A DNA stretch of 64,000 nucleotides. Source: Bugula neritina (taxonomy: Eukaryota; Bryozoa; Gymnolaemata; Cheilostomatida; Bugulidae). Within the stretch, counting starts at the first letter, position 1. Each line of letters opens with the position of its first letter. Location: the NCBI GenBank assembly GCA_964035545.1, contig OZ037769.1, forward strand, positions 16,869,633 through 16,933,632. Reading direction: 5' to 3'. Under the pieces are notes generated by a model that saw only the letters and a list, made by a program, of their open reading frames with translations, made no database searches and was not told the DNA's origin. Below, piece by piece: positions 58,401 through 64,000 of this stretch. The position numbers were made by a program, and so were the translations under genes.

Positions 58401-58613
58401 AGCGGTGTGGACACATTTGGTTTCGTCCAAAACACTTGTTTCCATGATTTTCTCTTCATAAATGGGCAGCTATTTTGTGGTTCGTTAGACTCGGAGGGAG
58501 CTCACCGACGTCTGACAGTGGATGTTAGAGGTCGAGAAGAAGTTGTCGTTGGGATGGCATCAGATGAGACAATTTCTTCTCGAGGCTTTTTATTAAAATG
58601 GGAGTTATCATAA
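43493..58613 (+). CDS. Secreted mosaic glycoprotein: NWT repeats, D8C domain, EGF modules, CUB domain
   Basis: Exons 43493-45305, 51272-51388, 51888-52004, 52897-53010, 53312-53434, 54581-54700, 56320-56406, 56983-57186, 57383-57531 and 58392-58613 join in frame into 1,021 aa (exon 53672-53778 skipped, see its entry). Residues 1-20 or so form a signal peptide (MRELRLVLSAFCIVIAA). Residues about 122-440 are the NWT repeat. Residues about 472-604 form a D8C domain with eight cysteines and the signature WFRFSGAAGSRL...CPPPESCGT, as in uromodulin, GP2 and OIT3. Five full six-cysteine EGF-like modules are each one phase 1-1 exon; a truncated EGF exon and a Pro/Thr-rich exon with four cysteines follow. 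Residues 899-1021 are a CUB domain (GCLRSPNFPNNYPN...FCGS), which ends the protein with no membrane anchor. Domain calls are firm; function (extracellular matrix, mucus or host-defence glycoprotein) is unknown. AATAAA is at 59054-59059. Confidence 0.85.
43854..44810 (+). repeat. 21-bp coding minisatellite, about 45 copies of (S/F)NWTxPP
   Basis: Each 21-bp unit (CCATCTAATTGGACCACACCT-like) encodes seven residues with an N-W-T sequon, so the protein segment carries about 45 potential N-glycosylation sites. Two unit types (TTPP/MPPF and KPSS) alternate in blocks, showing unequal-crossover history. The complementary strand is also open for 340 codons (VQLDGG-type) but this is a shadow of the repeat. 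Confidence 0.95.
44905..45305 (+). other. D8C domain
   Basis: Eight cysteines (in ECLEA, ACDL, NTCPP, ESCGT, GDCKS, MRCSH, YPCFT, AFCG) with the WFRFSGAAGSRL core. In known D8C proteins this module precedes or accompanies EGF and ZP domains; here no ZP domain follows. The exon ends in phase 1 (TTCTGTG|GTATGA). Confidence 0.8.
45330..45395. repeat. 34-bp direct duplication near a donor
   Basis: Two copies of TTGTTGRTCCTAGTWGTCAC followed by RTGATCATTTG, about 25 bp after the D8C exon donor. They contain CACATG and CACGTG E-box variants. Confidence 0.8.
46677..46682 (+). promoter_or_regulatory. TATA box of the nested cysteine-rich gene
   Basis: TATAAA 131 bp upstream of the ATG at 46808; a start site near 46707 would give a roughly 100-nt leader. 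Confidence 0.35.
46808..47790 (+). CDS. Candidate small secreted cysteine-rich protein, nested in the D8C gene's first intron
   Basis: Three exons join in frame: 46808-46843 (MDSLFLFGVICM, then GTAAGC), 47389-47569 (acceptor TTTACTAG, donor GTCAGT) and 47744-47790 (acceptor ACATTTCAG, stop TAA). The joined N-terminus is a good signal peptide that neither exon encodes alone, ending near VAG|WC. The mature part, about 67 residues, has nine cysteines, most clustered in exon 2 (SCCQ, SCGCGGG, QCCPN, MCV). AATAAA follows at 47842-47847. I do not recognise the family; the paired CC...CCP spacing recalls secreted disulfide-rich peptides such as granulin-like modules, but no match is claimed. Alternative: exon 2 could be a chance open frame, and the last exon might be another one downstream. 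Confidence 0.45.
47550..47639 (+). repeat. Triplicated donor of the nested gene, 30-bp units
   Basis: Units at 47550, 47580 and 47610 (the third decayed). The first two contain TTCATGTGTGTAG|GTCAGT, the exon 2 donor. Use of the second would bring TAA into frame, so the first is preferred. Confidence 0.8.
47791..51271. other. Rest of the large first intron of the D8C gene
   Basis: Apart from the SINE fragment at 48458-48536 and an AT-rich TATTATATTA tract at 48715-48860, I see no gene or repeat. A 103-codon open frame at 47896-48207 has no recognisable content or splice support. Confidence 0.4.
48458..48536 (-). mobile_element. tRNA-derived SINE fragment
   Basis: On the minus strand it reads GTTGTAGTCTAGTGGTGAGA followed by GCTCGGGTC and a GAGTTCAGTTCC B-box-like motif. 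The A-box TCTAGTGGT resembles tRNA-Asp/Glu types. A run of 13 C lies close by (from 48390). It sits in the large intron of the D8C gene. Confidence 0.55.
51610..51697. mobile_element. 88-bp foldback element, same family as 31981-32703
   Basis: Begins TCACGGGCTTTCCATG and ends CATGGAAAGCCGGTGA; the arms are nearly perfect inverted repeats over about 37 bp through GATCTCAGATCGATCTT. It sits in the intron between the first two EGF exons. Confidence 0.75.
53672..53778 (+). pseudogene. Frame-breaking, decayed EGF exon (skipped or poison exon)
   Basis: Flanked by a good acceptor (TTGCAACAG) and donor (CAGTGAGT), it encodes an EGF-like FCGTGTC...AVCNCDAGFRF...TC, but only in a frame shifted by one from its neighbours. 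Its length, 107 nt, is not a multiple of three while all sister EGF exons are, and it lacks the first DPC cysteine. If included, its own frame stays open but the next exon soon hits TAG, giving a shorter secreted form without the CUB domain. Confidence 0.65.
54195..54345 (+). mobile_element. tRNA-derived SINE with conserved tail motif
   Basis: A-box-like GGTTTAGGGGTTAGAGTG and B-box-like AAGTTCGAAACCT in correct order and spacing, followed by GGTGATGTTAGGAAAAGCAT and CCAGTCATAA. I recall similar GTTAGGAA-GGCATCC tails in invertebrate SINEs, but cannot check this. Located in the intron 53435-54580. Confidence 0.65.
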
Positions 58614-60278
58614 GCAGCTCATTTAGAAAAAGTATTTCGCAATGAAAATTAGTTTTGTGCAATCAGAAATTTACAAAATTTCAATACACAGTAATGAAGT
58701 GTTAGTTGTTATGTTTGTATATAGTATTAGGTTATCGGAATTATGTATGTATATATTGATCACATTAAATTGGGGAGATAACAATTGGGATATAGTTATG
58801 CTTTTAGTTTATCAATAACAAAAATATGTGAAATATAGCTTTTATATCAAACTATTCTGTGTCTTGTAAAACTATAAGCTGCACTATAAGTAAAACTATG
58901 CTTATATAAATATGTATCGTTTAAAATTATTAGTGCAGGGAATATACTCTCAAGGTCATTGACCAACATTGTACGCCATTTGCCATCTAATCAGCTTGCA
59001 CAATTTCTATAATTTATATTTTCCAATTATTTTTAAACTGTAAAGGGGTTTGTAATAAATATATCCTTTATTTCTTGTATAATCTCATGTAGCTGTCTTT
59101 AGCCCATAGTTCTGCAACATCCATTGGATTCTGGAAAGGGGGTATGTACAAATATACATGTAGTTTCTTTAAATGTCTCAAATATATTGCTTTTAGCTTG
59201 AATCATTTAGAGAAAAGCCACATGCCAACAGGAAATACCTAATACATTAGGAATTAATTTCTTCAGTTGACTTTGTTTAGCCAAGATGTTGCTTTGACTC
59301 TGCGTAGTTTTCACTGTAAGCCGTTGCTAAGGGAGTGAGCCGTTGCTAAGGGAGTGGGCCGTTGCTATGCAACAGCAGAAGACTTGTTACATGACAGATG
59401 CTTGTATCACTGTATTTATTAGAAACATGGTTACGAAATATAACATTGTATTAATACACTGTAAATAATATATCTATTACTAATATACAAAAATAGCTGG
59501 TGATGAAATTCCCAATTTGGCCATTTTGGTCAATCGGAGAAAAATAAATAATAAATTTGGTTATTCACTTCAAGCTATCTGCTCTAAACACCAAAACAAC
59601 ATAATTAATCATAATATATAATATCACATTATATAACTACAATACATAATAATATCACATTATATAACTACCATGCATAATATCACATTATGCAACTATT
59701 TTACATATTATATTATGCTTACATGTTATGAAAGATAAGAAATAGAAACATAAAAACAATAAAAATTACCCTAATAAATGTTTGTAAACCAGTAATATCA
59801 ATGGTTAATATCAGCTATGTGGTAGCATGACCATTACAATGGTACAACAGGAAACAGAAACTAATATCAGTGGTTGAACAAGCATTGCAGAGGTACAAAA
59901 GCTTGCTATGTATAATAAAATGTCTCCCTTCAACTATGTACTACCAACATGTACTACCAACAACTACATTTGTTACTAATTAAGCGCAATGCTAACATCA
60001 CTATCGGCTTAATAATACTACGATAAAATATTATAACATTTATAAAATAACATAATTCAATAATGAGATTAAGAAATAGAATTGGAAGATCCTAGCAGTT
60101 CTTAGAGCCAGTCTGTCTAAATATAATCTCTGTGGGTATCTTTCTATAGTCTATAATTTCATATACAAGTTTCTAGATCCTAGACTAGCAGCAGATGTAA
60201 TTGTCTCCCCTGTAGAGAAATTACTTGAGCTGCTGGTTACTATGAGTATGCTGACAGCTGCCGGTGGGCGGAGTTTAC
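58614..60278. other. Convergent intergenic region
   Basis: Holds the 3' ends of the D8C gene (AATAAA at 59054) and of the collagen gene (minus-strand AATAAA candidate as TTTATT near 59415). A 17-18-bp direct repeat CCGTTGCTAAGGGAGTG occurs three times at 59322-59370. No further gene seen. Confidence 0.5.
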
Positions 60279-63200
60279 TCACCGCTGCGTGTGTGTATTA
60301 GCTAGCGTCGTCTCTATGCACAGCACAGCCAGCCTCGTGTCACATCTGTACAGCGATTTGTCCAACACCTGTCCCGTCAGGTACGAACTCGCTGCTCCCA
60401 CTTCTGAGCTCTCATTGGACGTCCAAGCCTGGCAGTAGGCTTCAGGGTCTGCCACGCCAGTCGAGCTGGCACCGTGCCAAAAGTGCTTCTTACTCCTTTG
60501 AAACACAACAATTCCAGTATCTCACTTTTTGCACCAACAAAACCTGATGTTCGTTCATCACGTACAAATAAATGAAAGCTGATTCTTGGTGAACTGTAAG
60601 TGTAATAATTCATGAGGCATAAAAATGTAAAAACTGACAAAAGATTTCTAAGGCTCTGACTCACCATATGCTGTCGGTGTGGATGTTGCTGCCGTTAAAT
60701 GTGTATATCGGCACATCAGCCGCCCAGAAGCCCTTCTCTCTGGAAACACCGGACCACGAGTCCAGCAATCTCTCTCCCTGCAAGCAGTTTCAACTCGTCA
60801 CGTCACTCAACAGGATGAGGAAACACATGACAATATACAGATGTATAACAGACAGACACAGTCCACTTGCATTCTCTCAATGTCTCACCAAGTGTGAGAA
60901 AATAAAAAAAATTATTAACCACTTAGCAGTGGTTGTAAAGATTCAAAAGTGACTTTGAGTTTGCAAAGAATTGCAACTTTTGATAGCAAAAATTCATTGT
61001 ATAAAATGCATCGCAAATTAGTGCCCCATTTGTAAAGATACAGTGTTAAGGAAAATATATCTTCTCCATAATTCTCAGTGAAATACATTTTTATTCTACT
61101 AACTATGTTTTGTGACTAGTATTCAAAATGTGAGCTGATGATAGAAATTTGCCAAGTTGTGCTAATTATAAAAATGTGCAATATCTGTTATTTCTTCAAC
61201 CAGGTGACATATTTACGATGTCCATGGAAACCTCACGATTCATAACAAAAAGTTATTCTAAATATTTACTAAGCACTTCCACATTTTTACTATAAATTCA
61301 TTCACATGACCTAAATAATTCCTACAGCTGGCCAACTTAGCAACTTCTCAACAATAATTCTATTCCGATCTTCTATCGTACTAAAGAGTTTATTTACTAT
61401 ATGACATCATGATGATGTCATCTTCTTCCTATATCCTTTAATTTTTAATTAATAAATAATTAACTGAGTTGAATAAATGAACTTGTTTATTGTTCCTATT
61501 TATTTACACCTGCCATTCCCTAATGCACTGAAGAAGCTTAAAGGTTTTTTTTCATAAGCATTAATCTCTTTTCAACTAAAACCAATGGTCTCTCAAGGAA
61601 TAAGTTCTACGCAACGAATCAGTGAGTTTCTTAGCCTGTGTACCTGACTATTAGCTACAGCCAAGTCCCGGTCTTTGTCAAAGACAAGAGAATCCACAGA
61701 CTGCAGTCTAGACGTGAGGACAGCTCGGAAAGTTCCGGAAATACCAGCTTCTCTGGACTGTTTGTAGCACAAGTAGTCTGCTCCGGAGACACCCCCTATC
61801 TCAGCACCACTTAGCGGAGTGTTCAGGGCATATAACCTCAGCTAAATAGAGAAATGAGGCTACAGTGAATAGACATTTAGCTACACAAAGATAACATCGT
61901 TTATTCTTTACTTTTCAGTATTAATTAAAGTGTAGATTCAATGCAGAACATGTTTCTGTCCGTATACTAGAAGAGGAAGTCATACTATGATGTCTAGATG
62001 ACAACCAAATGGCATAATATGACATTTAGTAGGCAAAGCCTCACTTTAAAGAAATTATGAAAACCCGACTTGAAATATTTTATAAAAAATTATAATGATT
62101 GCACACAACAAATTCACACATCTAAAATAGGGCATGCATTCATCCTGCAGCAAATAAACGACAAACATGAAACACCACACATTGGAAAGATAACTCCAGC
62201 CACCACATGTAAATATTATATAACAATATAATTATGTAAGTTAAACTTCTTTAAATTATAAACTAATCACGTTTTCTTAGTAAAGAGACAATACAGTTTC
62301 TGTTAGGCAAACCTTTGAGTCCGAAGTGATACAAGCTTCAAGTTTAAGGCTGAAATAAACTTATTAATAGCAGACTGTGACACCCAAGATTAAACACTAA
62401 ACTAAGGGAAGATAGACAAGGGAAACACAACACAGCATATGTGTCACAAACAGGGTGTCACGACACAGGGTGTCACAACGCATGGTGTCACGACATATTT
62501 AGCTCATATCATGTACCAACCCTTTCATATGGTTTTAGCGTAGACGTCTTTCGCTGTTAAATTAAATTTATACAAATTAAAAAGATAAACTGCTATAAAC
62601 TTTTCTATGATCTTTTGAAAATAGAAAATTGTTTTACTAAATAAGTATTTTAGCCTATGATAATGTGACTATGTAGTGGTGTGACTAAGTAGTGATGTGA
62701 CTATGTAGTGGTGTGACTATGTAATGATGTGATTATGTGGTGATGTGACTAAGAAATACTGACCAGACCAGAGACTTGCTGTTTCCCGGTGGCTGCCGCG
62801 GCATCCTTCATGTTTCTGATCGTAAAGTCTTGTAAGAAAGGAAGTGAGTTGGTCTCTCTCATCGGGATGGTTGGCCCAGTCTGTAACATAGTAGGAGATA
62901 GTGTGAAAAGCTGTGAGATGTTTAGAGATAATGTGAGACTCTGTGAGATATTATGAGATAATGTGAGAAACTGTTAGATATTATGAGATAATGTGAGAAA
63001 CTGTGAGAAGTTTAGAGATAATGTGAGAAACTGTGAGATATTATGAGATAATGTGAGAAAATGTGAGATATTATGAGGTAATGTAGGATAGTATAAAGCA
63101 ATCTGCAATATTAAATGACTATTATAATCCCTGACAAGGTTAGGCTGTGTCAAAGCTTATTGCTGAGTGCTAAAGGATTTAAATTCTTGTATCCTAAATT

Positions 63201-63704
63201 AACAATGACACATGTCAAATAAATATTATTCTAAACAAATTAAAATATTAATATTATATTTCTCAAATACATAAATCATTAGTTTTTTAATAAATATTTC
63301 AAGTAATACAATATCATTAGTATTTCTCGATGGCATGAATTATAGAAATTAAAAGATTAGGATTAGTGTAATGCCTTTAATACGAGTGGAGATGATTCAG
63401 GGTACGAAGGCGTATGATGGGGTGATAAAACCCCCTGAATAGGTGCAGGTGTACTCAGTTTGCCTACTTATTGACTGACAGTGTATTTACTAATGCTTTG
63501 TAATGTAAGTTCAAGCATGAGACTTACTTTCTACAAACATACTCTGTACTTACGAATCACCAACAACGTACGTACCATGATAGCCTGCCAGCCTAGATTC
63601 ACCCGAATGTAAAGTCGCTGTTCGTCTGCGACGAAGCCGAGAGTTCCGGACGGGATGGCGAGAGACGAGCTGCTCATCATACTCTGGTCACTGAACATGA
63701 GAAT
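60279..63704 (-). CDS. Collagen XV/XVIII (multiplexin) C-terminus: trimerisation and endostatin domains (partial)
   Basis: Five exons in frame: 63704-63576, 62880-62764, 61841-61644, 60777-60665 and 60495-60279 (stop TGA), 257 residues. The first encodes IPSGTLGFVADEQRLYIRVNLGWQ, the NC1 trimerisation fold of collagens XV and XVIII. The third starts LRLYALNTPLSGAEIGGVSG, then GTFRAVLTSRLQ, and the last has KHFWHGASSTGV...YCQAW and RLAVLCIE, all diagnostic of endostatin. All four endostatin cysteines are present (YLCY, AYCQ, YRCD, VLCI). These proteins sit in basement membranes; released endostatin modulates cell migration and vessel growth in vertebrates. The hinge between trimerisation and endostatin parts is only about 25-30 residues, and the N-terminal histidine zinc ligands of mammalian endostatin are not seen. 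The collagenous part lies beyond the right edge. Confidence 0.92.
62650..62757. repeat. GTGACTATGTAGTG-type array by a collagen donor
   Basis: About seven copies of an approximately 15-16-bp unit, ending seven bases from the donor (GTCAGT) of exon 62880-62764. Confidence 0.85.
62890..63090. repeat. AGATAATGTGAGAAACTGTG array by a collagen acceptor
   Basis: About six to seven copies of a roughly 30-bp unit on the acceptor side of exon 62880-62764, so this 117-bp exon is bracketed by two unrelated arrays. Confidence 0.88.
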
Positions 63705-64000
63705 CTGTAAGAGGTCATTGTTTGTATACCAGTAGAGGTCAATGGGTTCATTATACACACGCTACTCTCTGGTAATACAACATCATTATTCAGGAAGTTA
63801 GCTGAGCACGGAGTAGCATAACTTCTGAGCTTGAAGCCAAGACTGATTCATGCTTAGGCCTAATATAAAATATCAGAACTTCTTTCTACTTTTACATCAC
63901 CACTGCAAGATCTAAGGCTATTTTTAAAAATTGATTCAGTTTAGTAATGTCCATGCTATTATGAATTGTTAATATGGGCAGGGAAAGGCAACTACTAACA

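Overview
The window is animal genomic DNA: AT-rich, intron-dense, with GT-AG splice sites in good frame register, tRNA-derived SINE relics and very many short-period tandem arrays. The genes point to a ciliated metazoan, most likely an invertebrate; I cannot place it to phylum from sequence alone. Nothing here is bacterial, phage or CRISPR.

Layout. (1) 1045-33269, minus strand: the N-terminal half of a very divergent dynein heavy chain, best read as DNHD1-like. I can splice 53 exons in frame (2,505 codons): tail, linker, AAA1 and most of AAA2. The gene runs off the left edge. AAA1 keeps its Walker A loop but has lost the Walker B glutamate and the sensor-1 asparagine. (2) 35826-42544, plus strand: a complete 14-exon MTMR14 (myotubularin-related phosphoinositide 3-phosphatase), 577 aa, with an intact CX5R loop. 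Genes 1 and 2 are divergent, with a 2.5 kb shared upstream region. (3) 43493-58613, plus strand: a secreted mosaic protein with signal peptide, about 45 copies of a 7-residue (S/F)NWTxPP repeat, a D8C domain as in uromodulin/GP2/OIT3, EGF-like modules and a C-terminal CUB domain. (4) 46808-47790, plus strand, inside the first intron of gene 3: a candidate three-exon gene for a small secreted cysteine-rich protein that I do not recognise. (5) 60279-63704, minus strand, running off the right edge: the C-terminal trimerisation and endostatin domains of a collagen XV/XVIII (multiplexin).

Repeat landscape. Most dynein and MTMR14 introns hold a private tandem array (unit 4-38 bp). Several arrays touch a splice site, and in at least five cases the repeat unit contains the splice site and flanking exon bases. 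This suggests that intron growth here proceeds by tandem duplication seeded at splice junctions, and it is the most unusual pattern in the window. Other mobile elements are a small foldback family ending in CACSGGCTTTCCATG-like termini (two members), a 325 bp foldback element, and three tRNA-like SINE fragments.

The four main genes share no obvious pathway; they look like ordinary animal neighbours (cilia/sperm motor relative, phosphoinositide phosphatase, secreted glycoprotein, basement-membrane collagen).
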